Positions 1 through 8,290 of a DNA stretch of 64,000 nucleotides are shown here, in pieces. The notes under the pieces were generated by a model that searched no databases, was not told where the DNA came from, and worked only from the letters and a program-made list of their open reading frames with translations. The first letter of the stretch is position 1. Each line of letters begins with the position of its first letter. This stretch comes from Clostridiales bacterium UBA6114 (GTDB lineage Bacteria > Bacillota > Clostridia > Oscillospirales > Butyricicoccaceae), in assembly GCA_002423435.1 (NCBI GenBank), contig DIWE01000011.1:100703-164702 (forward strand). The letters are read 5' to 3'. A program made the position numbers and the translations under genes.

Positions 1-388
1 CCTCGAGCGACGGCTGCTTTGCAATATTCGAAAGGGCGATCGAGTCGAGCAGGAAAAAACGCTGGACGGTCAAAAGGCCGCAGGCTTTTGCGCGGCGCAC
101 AATGCCCGGCCTTGTGGAGATAATCCCGTCGGCGCACGTGCTTTTCGCGATGAAGTCCACCGCGACATCCCTTGACGCAAGGCCGTCGACCAGATCGATA
201 TGTACCATCGCAAGCTTCCCCGCGGCGTTTACGCGGGAAACAATGTCCGCAATGCTTATCACGTCCCCGGTAAGGACAAAAACAATGCGGCAGTCGCTCG
301 TAAGGCTCTTTTCGAGACCTTCCTCGTCCTTGACCGCCGCGACAATCGGGTTTTCCTGCAAAAGCTCGATAAAATCCTCTCCGCTCAT
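1..388 (-). CDS. glpP: GlpP-type glycerol-responsive antiterminator, 3' end cut by window
   Basis: About 129 residues are visible before the window ends; there is no stop. The translation opens MSGEDFIELLQENPIVAAVK and continues through segments like HIDLVDGL and ADGIISTRP, which match the family of glycerol uptake operon antiterminators (GlpP, a TIM-barrel-like RNA-binding protein of about 190 residues that prevents termination in leader RNAs when glycerol-3-phosphate is bound). The ATG at 388 is preceded by GGAGGGAC. It is the last visible gene of the leftward xre-dhaK-dhaL group, 113 bp after dhaL, so it may regulate that operon or a linked glycerol pathway. Family call is firm; the regulated target is inference. 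Confidence 0.85.
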   Translation of the reverse strand, partial: MSGEDFIELLQENPIVAAVKDEEGLEKSLTSDCRIVFVLTGDVISIADIVSRVNAAGKLAMVHIDLVDGLASRDVAVDFIAKSTCADGIISTRPGIVRRAKACGLLTVQRFFLLDSIALSNIAKQPSLE

Positions 389-501
389 GTCAGTCCCTCC
401 GTTACTATTACTATATTCAGCATAGCAGCGATGCAAAATACTGTCAACTATGCCGCCCAAAACCTCTCTTTCCGATCCGGGCAGGGGCTGCAAGCACCCC
501 G

Positions 502-1146
502 TCACTGCATGTTGATCTCGATTCTTTTCCCTGAAATCGCGTTTACGACGATCGCGCAAAGCACGGCGCCGCCGTCCGGGCAATTGCGCGATCGCTCCGC
601 GATCCATTTCGCGCGCCCGATCCTCGCGACCCAGCCCTTTGTCCTGTTGGCGGCCTCGGCGGCCGCGTCGGACGCGAGGTCGGCGGCTTTGACAATATCG
701 TTTTCTCTTTCGTATGCCTCGCTGAGCGCGTCGGCAAACGGGATCAGGGCGTCGAGCACCGTTTTGTCGCCGGGCTGGGCCCGGCCGCGTATCATAATAA
801 TGTTTATCATGCTGTACGGAATTTTTAAAAGATCGCGGTCGCTGAAGCTGTCTTTGCCCGCCATGATTTTCGCGGCCTCCATGACGGAAAAGCTGCAGAG
901 GGTTCCCATGGTGGAGGGCGCGTCGGTATTGATCGTCACGGCGCATCGGGACAAGAGCCCCGCGATGCCGTCGTTTTCGGGATTGTCCAGTTCCTTTAAG
1001 ACGCTGTTGGCGGCTTTCTCCATCGATATTCCGAGATCTCCGTCGCCCGACAGATTGTCGATATGCGTGAGCAGGTCTTTTGACTCTATCACCACGGAGG
1101 CCACAAAAGACAGCACCTTTCTTAAGTGAGCAAGATCAAAACTCAT
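502..1146 (-). CDS. dhaL: DhaL-type kinase subunit (dihydroxyacetone kinase ADP/ATP-binding subunit)
   Basis: 214 residues, the usual DhaL length. In this family DhaL holds the nucleotide with Mg ions bound by three aspartates and transfers phosphate to a substrate held on DhaK. Asp30, Asp35 and Asp37 (segment IDNLSGDGDLG) fall at the canonical positions when the ATG at 1146 is used, and GGAGGACATTCAA lies just before it. A GTG at 1167 overlapping the dhaK stop would add seven residues but has no better site. The usual GDGDHG reads GDGDLG, and the glycine-rich loop usually written GGSSG reads TDAPSTMG, so nucleotide or substrate details may differ. Translationally coupled to the upstream dhaK. 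Confidence 0.85.
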   Translation of the reverse strand: MSFDLAHLRKVLSFVASVVIESKDLLTHIDNLSGDGDLGISMEKAANSVLKELDNPENDGIAGLLSRCAVTINTDAPSTMGTLCSFSVMEAAKIMAGKDSFSDRDLLKIPYSMINIIMIRGRAQPGDKTVLDALIPFADALSEAYERENDIVKAADLASDAAAEAANRTKGWVARIGRAKWIAERSRNCPDGGAVLCAIVVNAISGKRIEINMQ

Positions 1147-1163
1147 TTGAATGTCCTCCGTAT

Positions 1164-2201
1164 TCACACAGATCTGTCCTTCTCAAAGTCTTTGTTGGCA
1201 CCTTGAAAGCAGACAAACGGGGATGCGGCGGGTTCGTCGATCAGCCGGAGCAGCTCGTCGTCAAGCCTTAAAACGGAAACGGATGCTCCGCTCATTTCGA
1301 GGGAGGTGGCATATTCGCCGACAAAGCTCCGAACCGGCTGTATGCCGTAAGAGGAAAACAGCGTATATACGTCCTGGTACAGCAAAAACTGCTCCTCCTT
1401 TGAGGTCGCGCCCAGGCCGTTTACCAGCACGGCGATCCTGTCGCCTTTTTGAAGCGACAGGTCGTTTATCAGCGTGTCGGCCGTCAGAGCCGCGATGTCG
1501 CGGCTCGACATGATCCGGGTGCGACGGACGCCGGGTTCCCCGTGTATCCCGATGCCAAGCTCCATTTCATCCCCGCTGATCTCGAAAACGGGGGAATTGG
1601 TGCCCGGCAGCTGGCAGGGCGTAAACGCGACGCCGTAGGAGGCGAGGTTTTCGTTTGCCTTTTCCGCGATCCGGATGAGCTCCTCGAGGGATCTGCCGGA
1701 AACGGCGGCGGCGCCGACCACCTTATAGATGAAAACAATGCCGCTGATCCCCCTTCTGTTTTTCCATTCGTCTCTGGGTGCGGACGCGACATCGTCGGAG
1801 ACCGATACAATTGCGGTTTGGATGTTGTCGACGAGCGATTTCTCGGCCGCCATTTCAAAATTCATCAGATCGCCCATGTAGTTGCCGATCACATACAAAA
1901 CGCCGTTTTTGCTCGGGACCGATGTGGTGACGTTATAGATCGTGTTGGCGCTGGGCGAGGAGAAAACATTGCCGACCGCGGCGCCGTCGCACAGCCCCTT
2001 GCCGACATAGCCGAGAAAAGCGGGGAGATGGCCATAGCCCCCTCCCGTGATGATCGACACTTTATTCCGGTCTTCAAACCCGACGCGAAAAATCGCTTTT
2101 AAGTCTTTCGGATGCGGGCGAAGAGAATCGGAATAGGCGGTCAGGATACCGCGAAGGCTGTCCTCGACAAAGGTGTTCGGGTTGTTGATAAATTTCTTCA
2201 T
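1164..2201 (-). CDS. dhaK: DhaK-type kinase subunit (dihydroxyacetone kinase substrate-binding subunit)
   Basis: 345 residues. DhaK binds the carbonyl of a short keto-alcohol as a hemiaminal through an active-site histidine and presents it for phosphorylation. Visible landmarks: GGGYGHLPAF (residues 53-62), GNYMGD with Asp111, and GIHGEPG with His220, the likely covalent His. Classic DhaK has GGGSGHEP; both copies in this window have GHLP, so they may form a branch with a different substrate (a C3-C4 keto-sugar is possible). Start is the ATG at 2201, with AAGGAAGGG about 12 bases upstream. It sits directly behind the XRE regulator gene and overlaps the dhaL region by four bases if dhaL used GTG. 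Confidence 0.88.
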   Translation of the reverse strand: MKKFINNPNTFVEDSLRGILTAYSDSLRPHPKDLKAIFRVGFEDRNKVSIITGGGYGHLPAFLGYVGKGLCDGAAVGNVFSSPSANTIYNVTTSVPSKNGVLYVIGNYMGDLMNFEMAAEKSLVDNIQTAIVSVSDDVASAPRDEWKNRRGISGIVFIYKVVGAAAVSGRSLEELIRIAEKANENLASYGVAFTPCQLPGTNSPVFEISGDEMELGIGIHGEPGVRRTRIMSSRDIAALTADTLINDLSLQKGDRIAVLVNGLGATSKEEQFLLYQDVYTLFSSYGIQPVRSFVGEYATSLEMSGASVSVLRLDDELLRLIDEPAASPFVCFQGANKDFEKDRSV

Positions 2202-2242
2202 GCGGTTTTCATTCCCTTCCTTTTAATATATGGTTTTGCCTT

Positions 2243-2644
2243 CTATTTTGGGTTTACTTCAATCGGACGGATGATCTCGTTATGGCGGATGCTGTCGCGC
2301 AGCTCGAACAGATTCATCAGATTGATGATATCGACCTGGCTTTTGTCGGACAGCTTAAAAAACAGCTCCATGACTTTTTCGGCGGATATCGTGCTTCCGT
2401 CGAGCAGCCGGACTTCTCTCTTGAATGTTTCGAAGTCCATTTTCAGGCGCGTACGGCCCAATAAATAATCGACCGAGACGCCGAAGTAATCGGCGATTTT
2501 TATGATAGTCGCAATATCGGGCGAGTTTATGCCGGACTCATAATGAGAAATCGTGGCGATGGATACATTCAGGATTTTCGCCAAATCCTTTTGATTCATT
2601 TTGTGGTCCTGCCGCAGTTCCGAAATCATATCTCCCAGCAACAT
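2243..2644 (-). CDS. XRE-family helix-turn-helix regulator
   Basis: 133 residues. The N-terminal half (about residues 5-62) is a classical XRE/Cro helix-turn-helix domain with MNQKDLAKILNVSIATISHY and the signature VSVDYLLGRT. The C-terminal 65 residues are a short helical extension rich in charged residues and without a recognisable ligand domain. ATG at 2644 is preceded by AAGGGG; the next ATG at 2629 has its purine run too close. It is the first gene of the leftward dhaK-dhaL-glpP set, 41 bp before dhaK, and probably controls that operon and perhaps the divergent one. The effector is unknown. Confidence 0.85.
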   Translation of the reverse strand: MLLGDMISELRQDHKMNQKDLAKILNVSIATISHYESGINSPDIATIIKIADYFGVSVDYLLGRTRLKMDFETFKREVRLLDGSTISAEKVMELFFKLSDKSQVDIINLMNLFELRDSIRHNEIIRPIEVNPK

Positions 2645-3111
2645 AGCCGATCCCCTTACAAAAAAGTGTTGTAAGATGAAACATCAGAATACTCATATAG
2701 TTAAGAATACCTTAAATATCGGAAGATTACAAGATGGAAGTATATAGTTTTTCAAATATGGGCGTTTCGCACGAATCATCGCTTATAATGGGTCTGTCGA
2801 ATGGATATGTTCACCTTTCAGGGACGGGCATATTCTTGGCACAATGATAATGAATGAAAAAAAGCCGGAGAATCCGGCGGATCGTTGTATATATTTTATA
2901 ATATGTATCGAGAATGAACTGCCTTGCCGTTTTTGCGGATTTCTTATTTGAAAAGCAAAAAAATTAAGTGAATCTCAAATTTCCCGTTAAAGCGTCCTTT
3001 TAAATCAACGGAGACTTAAATTACTTGAGGCGGCTGTGCGCGGCTGATCCGGATCCGATTTGTTTTGCTTTGTGCAAATAAAATTTTGAAAGACTTTAAG
3101 GAGGTTTGAAG
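2645..3111. other. Divergent regulatory region between the two dha operons
   Basis: 467 bp without a credible gene, AT-rich compared with its flanks. It must contain promoters for both the leftward xre-dhaKL-glpP and the rightward fucO-dhaKL operons. A TATAAT hexamer lies at 2784-2789 on the + strand but without a good -35. A hairpin followed by seven U on the minus strand (2857-2878) is listed separately. No clear operator repeat for the XRE protein was found by eye. Confidence 0.6.
2857..2878 (-). terminator. Leftward rho-independent terminator upstream of the XRE gene
   Basis: On the minus strand the stem GCCGGA / TCCGGC with a three-base loop (2864-2878) is followed by seven T. It lies about 210 bp upstream of the XRE start and points toward it, so it would end any leftward transcript begun further right. 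That is the layout of a leader attenuator. With an antiterminator gene (glpP) in the same operon, regulated read-through is possible but unproven. Confidence 0.6.
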
Positions 3112-4269
3112 ATGGCTGTCTACAGGATGATACTCAATGAGACGTCCTATTTCGGAGACGACGCGATTTCGGTGCTGCCCGATGAGATCCGGTCCAGAGG
3201 ATTTCAAAAAGCGCTGGTTGTTACCGACAAGGACCTTATCCGTTTTGGCGTGTCCAAAAGGGTGACGTCGCTGCTTGACAGGAATGGTCTTGACTATGAA
3301 ATTTTCAGCGACATTAAACAGAATCCCACCATAGCAAATGTCAAAGCGGGGGTAGAAGCCTTTCAAAATAGCCGCGCCGATTATATTATCGCCATCGGCG
3401 GCGGCTCGTCCATCGACACGGGCAAGGCGATCGGGATCATCATAAGAAACCCCGAGTTTTCCGACGTCAAGAGCTTAGCCGGCGAGGCTCCGACAAAAAA
3501 CAGGGCGGTTCCCCTTATCGCGGTCACCACGACTGCGGGCACCGCCGCCGAGGTCACCAAAAACTATGTCATCACCGATGAGGAGCGGCAGGTAAAATTC
3601 CCCTGCGTCGACCCTCACGATATTCCGATCGTCGCCATTGTCGATCCGAGGATGATGTCGTCCATGCCGAAATCGCTTACCGCGAATACCGGGATGGACG
3701 CGCTGACCCACGCGATCGAGGGGTATATTGCAAAAGGCGCCTGGGAGTTTACCGACATGCTGAACTTAAAGGCCGTCGAGCTGATCGGGCGGAGCCTTCG
3801 AAAGGCGGTGCATGAAAACGACGGCGGGGCGAGATTCGATATGGCCGTCGGCCAGTATTTGACCGGCATGGGATTCAGCAACTGCGGGCTCGGGATCGTC
3901 CATTCGATGGCCCATCAGCTGGGAGGGGTGTACGACACGCCCCACGGGATCGCAAACGCGGTGCTTTTACCATATGTCATGGCGTATAACGCCGATTACA
4001 CCGGGGAGAAGTTTAAACACATCGCCAAAGCCATGGGCGTTTCCGGGACTCGGGAAATGAGTCCGGCCGAGTACCGCAAGGCCGCGATCGACGCCGTTAT
4101 CGAGCTGTCGAAGGATATCGGTATCCCGCAGAAGCTGAGAGAAATCGGAGTGATGGAAAAGGACATCCCGCGGCTTTCGAAGGCCGCCCTTGCCGACGGC
4201 TGCACGGAGGGGAATCCGAGGCCGGCCTCGGTCGAGGAAATCAGCGCAATTTATATGACCGCTTTTTGA
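3112..4269 (+). CDS. fucO: FucO-like iron-containing alcohol dehydrogenase (lactaldehyde reductase / propanediol oxidoreductase)
   Basis: 385 residues, nearly co-linear with E. coli FucO, including MILNET near the start, GGGSS at 96-100, CVDPHDIP and DALTHAIEGY. FucO interconverts lactaldehyde and 1,2-propanediol with NAD. Fe ligands expected from the family are present: Asp196, His200, His264 and His278 (TPHGIANA). ATG at 3112 follows AAGGAGG at the right distance; the TTG at 3106 is too close. It leads the operon with a second DhaK and DhaL. A diol or glycerol-like compound would be oxidised here and the keto product phosphorylated next. The exact substrate cannot be read from sequence. Confidence 0.92.
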   Translation: MAVYRMILNETSYFGDDAISVLPDEIRSRGFQKALVVTDKDLIRFGVSKRVTSLLDRNGLDYEIFSDIKQNPTIANVKAGVEAFQNSRADYIIAIGGGSSIDTGKAIGIIIRNPEFSDVKSLAGEAPTKNRAVPLIAVTTTAGTAAEVTKNYVITDEERQVKFPCVDPHDIPIVAIVDPRMMSSMPKSLTANTGMDALTHAIEGYIAKGAWEFTDMLNLKAVELIGRSLRKAVHENDGGARFDMAVGQYLTGMGFSNCGLGIVHSMAHQLGGVYDTPHGIANAVLLPYVMAYNADYTGEKFKHIAKAMGVSGTREMSPAEYRKAAIDAVIELSKDIGIPQKLREIGVMEKDIPRLSKAALADGCTEGNPRPASVEEISAIYMTAF

Positions 4270-4298
4270 TTTGCCAAACAAGATCGGGAGGAAAAGGT

Positions 4299-5321
4299 AT
4301 GAAGAAAATCATCAACGCGCCTGAAAATTATGTAAACGAGATGCTGATGGGCATATACAGGGCCCATCCCGGCGAGCTGCGCATGGTCGGCGACGATCCG
4401 CGCTGCCTGGTCGCGGTCAAAAAGATCCCGGGAAAGGTCGGACTCGCGACCGGGGGCGGGAGCGGCCATCTTCCGCTGTTTTTGGGATATGTCGGTGACG
4501 GGCTTTTGGACGGCTGCTCGGTCGGGGACGTTTTTCAGTCCTCGGGCGCAGATCAGATGCTGGCCGTAACCAAAGAGATCGATTCCGGCGCGGGCGTTCT
4601 CTACATATTCGGCAATTACAACGGGGATAAGTACAATTTCAAGATGTCGGCCGAGATGGCCGCATTCGAGCACGATATCCGGGTCGAATCGGTGATCCTG
4701 ACCGACGATATCGCGGTTTCCGCGCCGGTCGGCAAAGATGAGCCGAGCAAACGCCGCGGGGTCGCCGGAATCGTCTTCGTTTACAAATGCGCCGGCGCGG
4801 CGGCAAAGGAGGGCATGAACCTCGACGAGGTCAAACGGATAGCGATAAAAGCTTCCGAACGGGTGAGGACGCTGGGCGTGGCGCTTTCCCCTTGTATTGT
4901 TCCGCGGGTCGGCAAACCGGGCTTTACCGTCGAGGAGGGCAAGGTGGAAATCGGCATGGGCATCCACGGCGAGCCGGGTATCCGCATCGAGGACCTTCGG
5001 ACGGCCGACGAGCTGGTCGACGAGATGATGGACGCCTTGCTTTCCGACATGCCCTTAGACCCGGGCGAGGAAGTAGCCGTGCTGATAAACGGACTCGGCT
5101 CCACCCCCTTGGACGAGATGTACATCATGCTGCGCAGGGTCGTAAAGGTGCTCGACGATAAAAAAATCAGGCTGTACCGCTCGTATGTCGGCGAGTTTGC
5201 AACCTCGATGGAAATGGCCGGGACTTCGATCTCGCTGTTCAAGCTCGACGCGGAGCTGAAAAGGCTCTTAAACGCGCCGGCCGACAGCCCGTTTTTCAAG
5301 CAATTTCAACTGGAGGATTGA
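4299..5321 (+). CDS. dhaK: DhaK-type kinase subunit, second copy
   Basis: 340 residues. Landmarks: TGGGSGHLPLF with His57, GNYNGD with Asp110 and GMGIHGEPGI with His223, the family's covalent substrate histidine. Like the first copy it has GHLP where DhaK usually has GHEP. ATG at 4299 is preceded by GGGAGGAAAAG; an upstream in-frame TTG at 4266 overlaps fucO and has no ribosome site. Gap to fucO 29 bp, gap to dhaL 8 bp, so the three genes form one operon. It is clearly a paralogue of, not identical to, the leftward DhaK. A specialised substrate is possible. Confidence 0.88.
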   Translation: MKKIINAPENYVNEMLMGIYRAHPGELRMVGDDPRCLVAVKKIPGKVGLATGGGSGHLPLFLGYVGDGLLDGCSVGDVFQSSGADQMLAVTKEIDSGAGVLYIFGNYNGDKYNFKMSAEMAAFEHDIRVESVILTDDIAVSAPVGKDEPSKRRGVAGIVFVYKCAGAAAKEGMNLDEVKRIAIKASERVRTLGVALSPCIVPRVGKPGFTVEEGKVEIGMGIHGEPGIRIEDLRTADELVDEMMDALLSDMPLDPGEEVAVLINGLGSTPLDEMYIMLRRVVKVLDDKKIRLYRSYVGEFATSMEMAGTSISLFKLDAELKRLLNAPADSPFFKQFQLED

Positions 5322-5329
5322 GAGATATA

Positions 5330-5974
5330 ATGAATATAACCGCGACCGAGATGAAGGGTATTTTTTCGGCATGGGCCGACAAGATGTCGCAAAACGTGAC
5401 CAGACTGGTGGAGCTTGACAGCGTCGCGGGCGATGGTGATCTGGGGCTTGCGATGAGCGACGGTTTTAACGCCGTTTACAAAGCCGTGGAGTCGTCCGAC
5501 GAGACCGACCTTGGGAAACTACTATATTTGGCGGGCAAGACCCTGTCGGCGGCCGCCCCCTCAAGCGCCGGGACGCTTTTGTCGGCGGGCATCGTAAACA
5601 GCGCGAAGGTGATGCGCGGGGCGCGTGAAATCGGCGTCGGCGGACTTTCGCAGATGATGGGGGCGGTCCTCGAGGGAATCATGTCACTCGGCGGGGCCAA
5701 AAGAGGGGAAAAGACCATCATCGACGGCCTTGCCCCGGCGGTGGATGTGCTGGGGGCGGCGGAGGCTGAAAAGGACCTGGTCGAGGCGGTCAGGGAGGCG
5801 AAGGAGGCGTCGAGGCTCGGCGCCCAAAGGACCGCCGGAATGGTGGCGGTGCACGGCAGAGCGGCGATCCGGGGTGAGGATTCGAGAAAAATGATCGATC
5901 CGGGGGCGGTTGTCGCGAGCCTTCTGTTCGAAGCGATGTCCGATTACCTCGAGTCCCTGCCTGCTGCCAGATAA
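5330..5974 (+). CDS. dhaL: DhaL-type kinase subunit, second copy
   Basis: 214 residues. Asp30, Asp35 and Asp37 (segment LDSVAGDGDLG) match the Mg-binding aspartates of DhaL in position. AAAPSSAGTL is the nucleotide loop, GEKTIIDGLAPA the segment corresponding to GDKTMLDAL, and the C-terminal DPGA motif is present. As in the other copy, the His of GDGDHG is Leu. ATG at 5330 is preceded by TGGAGG, which lies inside the end of dhaK, so translation is probably coupled. No PTS partner (DhaM) is visible in the window, so the kinase could use ATP directly. Confidence 0.87.
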   Translation: MNITATEMKGIFSAWADKMSQNVTRLVELDSVAGDGDLGLAMSDGFNAVYKAVESSDETDLGKLLYLAGKTLSAAAPSSAGTLLSAGIVNSAKVMRGAREIGVGGLSQMMGAVLEGIMSLGGAKRGEKTIIDGLAPAVDVLGAAEAEKDLVEAVREAKEASRLGAQRTAGMVAVHGRAAIRGEDSRKMIDPGAVVASLLFEAMSDYLESLPAAR

Positions 5975-6034
5975 GCGGATGCGAAAATGTGAAGACGTAA
6001 AAAACAACTAAAATTGAAAGGTGGATACAAGATC

Positions 6035-6802
6035 ATGAGTTTTTACAGCATTGCGGTGGATGAAGGCGTTGGCGTTCTTCGGCTGGAGAGACCGCCCGTC
6101 AACGCGGTGTCGGTACAGGTCTATCTGGACCTCGAGGCTTCGCTAAACGAGCTTAAGGACAACGACGCAGTCCACTGCGTGATTCTTACCGGTTCGCCCA
6201 AGGTGCGCGCGTTTTGCGGCGGCGCGGACTTAAACGAGTTTATGGAGCTCGATTACGACTCCCGTCTGAAAAGGTTTGAAACCGTCGACAGGGTGCTGCC
6301 GATGCTCAGCGACTTCCCGAAGCCGATCATCGTTGCGGTCAACGGCCCGGCGGTCGGCGTGGGCGTCGCAATGGTCTCCTCGTGCGACATCCGGCTCGCG
6401 TCGGACAACGCGACCTTCATGATCCCCGAGATCGACCGCGGCGTCATCGCCGCCGACCTGCCGATGATGAGGAAGATCGGGGTCCCGTCGGGCATCGTCA
6501 AGGAGTGGATTCTGACCGCGAGACGCTTCCCGGCGGCCGAGGCGCACAAGTACGGCTTCATCGATCATGTCTACGAGCCCGACGATCTCATGAATCAGGC
6601 GCTGCGCATGGCCAAGAAGATCGCCTCGAAGGCCCCGCAGGCCATTTTGTACCACAAGAAAGCGTTTTTGGAGTCGGAGACCATGAGCTGGCTCGACTGC
6701 TACTTAAAGTCCCATATCTACAGCGCCGAGCTGACCCAGAACAACAATTCCAAGGAAGGGATCACCGCGTTCTTCGAGAAACGCGCGCCTCAATACAAGT
6801 AG
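6035..6802 (+). CDS. Enoyl-CoA hydratase/isomerase (crotonase) family protein
   Basis: 255 residues, a full crotonase fold. Oxyanion-hole segments are AFCGGADLNEF and NGPAVGVGVAM. Both glutamates used by hydratases look present: the one in IPEIDRGVI and the one in VKEWILTA. It would hydrate an enoyl-CoA in beta-oxidation-like degradation; isomerase or hydrolase activity cannot be excluded. ATG at 6035 follows GAAAGGTGG. It starts the catabolic block that contains a CoA-transferase, thiolase and acyl-CoA synthetases, but is separated from dhaL by 60 bp and from the next gene by about 170 bp. Confidence 0.85.
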   Translation: MSFYSIAVDEGVGVLRLERPPVNAVSVQVYLDLEASLNELKDNDAVHCVILTGSPKVRAFCGGADLNEFMELDYDSRLKRFETVDRVLPMLSDFPKPIIVAVNGPAVGVGVAMVSSCDIRLASDNATFMIPEIDRGVIAADLPMMRKIGVPSGIVKEWILTARRFPAAEAHKYGFIDHVYEPDDLMNQALRMAKKIASKAPQAILYHKKAFLESETMSWLDCYLKSHIYSAELTQNNNSKEGITAFFEKRAPQYK

Positions 6803-6928
6803 CCGGCAGCTCCGAAAGGGGAGCATTGCGGCAGGAACGGATCGCATGGGCGCCTGTTTCGGGGCGGCTCCGGAACAGGCGCTCCAATCCCCGGAGACAC
6901 CGGCATGGCGGCTCTTACGGATTTGAGG

Positions 6929-6959
6929 TAGCCGGAGCGGATTATCATGCTCCGGCTAA
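6929..6959. repeat. Palindromic AGCCGGAGC repeat, short copy
   Basis: TAGCCGGAGC and GCTCCGGCTA form a perfect 10-bp stem around a 10-base loop reading GGATTATCAT. The 26 bases 6934-6959 are identical to 13280-13305, the right end of a longer element before the thiolase gene; a third partial copy is at 45293. It ends about 15 bp before the amidohydrolase start. A separate stem, GCGCCTGTT / AACAGGCGC, lies upstream at 6850-6892 without a T-run. Function could be regulatory RNA, operator or mobile repeat. Confidence 0.75.
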
Positions 6960-6973
6960 CGGGAGGGAGCAAT

Positions 6974-8125
6974 TTGAAAATGGACATGCTGATCCGAAAC
7001 GGGCGAGTGATCGACCCGCTTCGCAATATCGACGAAGTCCGGGATATCGGCATCATCGGGGACAAAATCGTGGAGACGGCGGGACGGGATATCGAGGCGA
7101 CGCAGACGGTCGACGCGTCGGGCTGCTATGTGCTTCCCGGCCTGATCGATTTTCACACCCATACATATTATAAAAAAACCGGACTCGGCGCCTGCCCGGA
7201 CTTTTTGCCGGCGACCGGCGTGACGGCGGCGGTGGACGCCGGCTCAAGCGGCTGCCGCAATTTTCCCGATTTTTATACTGATGTGATGCTCAAAAGCCCG
7301 GTCCGGATGAAGGCCTACCTGTCCTGCTGCTCGATCGGCATGGCGGGGCCCGGCGGGCATGAGGACTTTGCCCCGGAGCATTTTGAGGCGGACGAGATCG
7401 CGCGGGCGCGGGAGAGGTACCCCGACCGGATCATCGGGCTGAAGCTGCGCATAGGAAGCCATCTGGTCAGGGATTTAAGGCCTCTCGAAGCCGCCGTCGA
7501 AATGGCCGAGCGGATCGGGGGCATGCCGCTTTGCGTCCACGTCACCGACCCGGCGGGCAGCATGAGGGATGTGGCAAAGCTTCTTCGCAGGGGCGACATC
7601 CTCTGTCATGTGTACCACGGGACGGGCGACACTATTTTAGACGCGCACGGCCGGGTATTGGACGAGATCTTAAAAGCGCGCGAGCGCGGCGTCATCTTCG
7701 ACGTCGCCAACGGAAACCTTAATTGCTATCACAGCGTCAGCATCGCCGCGATCAGGGAGGGCTTCCTGCCCGATATTATTTCGACCGATCTCACGAGAGA
7801 CAAGTTAAATTATGCAGCCCGCGCAAGGACGCTTCCTTTTGTGATGTCAAAGTACTTAAGCTTTGGGATGACATTATCTGAAGTGGTCCGCTGCGCAACC
7901 GCGACGCCTGCCGGGGTGATGGGCATGGAGGGCAGAATCGGCACGCTCGCGCCCGGTTCGTCCGCCGACGTTACAATCGTAAGGCAGGTTAAAAGGCGGG
8001 TGGTCTATCGCGACACCGCATCCGCGGCCTATGTCGGAAACAGCCTGCTGGTGCCCCAGATGACCGTCTTAAACGGAGAAATCGCTTTTGGCCAGATCGA
8101 TTTCAACCTGCCGGAGGAAGTCTGA
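6974..8125 (+). CDS. Amidohydrolase/deacetylase family metallohydrolase
   Basis: About 383 residues from TTG 6974 (GGGAGGG six bases upstream); ATG 6980 is almost as good. Amidohydrolase-superfamily metal residues are visible: DFHTHTY near the N-terminus (HxH), GLKLRIGS with the lysine usually carbamylated, a His in CVHVTDP, another in CHVYHG and the Asp of STDLT. The C-terminal GTLAPGSSADVTI is the typical beta-sandwich return. The family hydrolyses cyclic amides or N-acyl compounds. Its place between a crotonase and a CoA-transferase suggests it opens or deacylates the substrate that the pathway degrades, but substrate identity is unknown. Confidence 0.82.
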   Translation: MKMDMLIRNGRVIDPLRNIDEVRDIGIIGDKIVETAGRDIEATQTVDASGCYVLPGLIDFHTHTYYKKTGLGACPDFLPATGVTAAVDAGSSGCRNFPDFYTDVMLKSPVRMKAYLSCCSIGMAGPGGHEDFAPEHFEADEIARARERYPDRIIGLKLRIGSHLVRDLRPLEAAVEMAERIGGMPLCVHVTDPAGSMRDVAKLLRRGDILCHVYHGTGDTILDAHGRVLDEILKARERGVIFDVANGNLNCYHSVSIAAIREGFLPDIISTDLTRDKLNYAARARTLPFVMSKYLSFGMTLSEVVRCATATPAGVMGMEGRIGTLAPGSSADVTIVRQVKRRVVYRDTASAAYVGNSLLVPQMTVLNGEIAFGQIDFNLPEEV

Positions 8126-8290
8126 AAGAATTCAAACTTCAAGATTTGCGTGCATGTTGCCGACTGAAACATAAAACACAAATGCGGAAGGCGCGCCGGC
8201 AGCTCAGAAAAACCGCTAAGTCAAGGCAGTCAGATTAGTGCTGTTTTCAGGTAAATCAAAAATTGTTCTGCCGGTGAATGGGGGATTATA

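Noticed and set aside
200..1129. Long + strand open frame opposite dhaL and glpP
   Set aside because: It is antisense to two recognisable genes, has no ribosome site or family signature, and arises from GC-rich codon bias.
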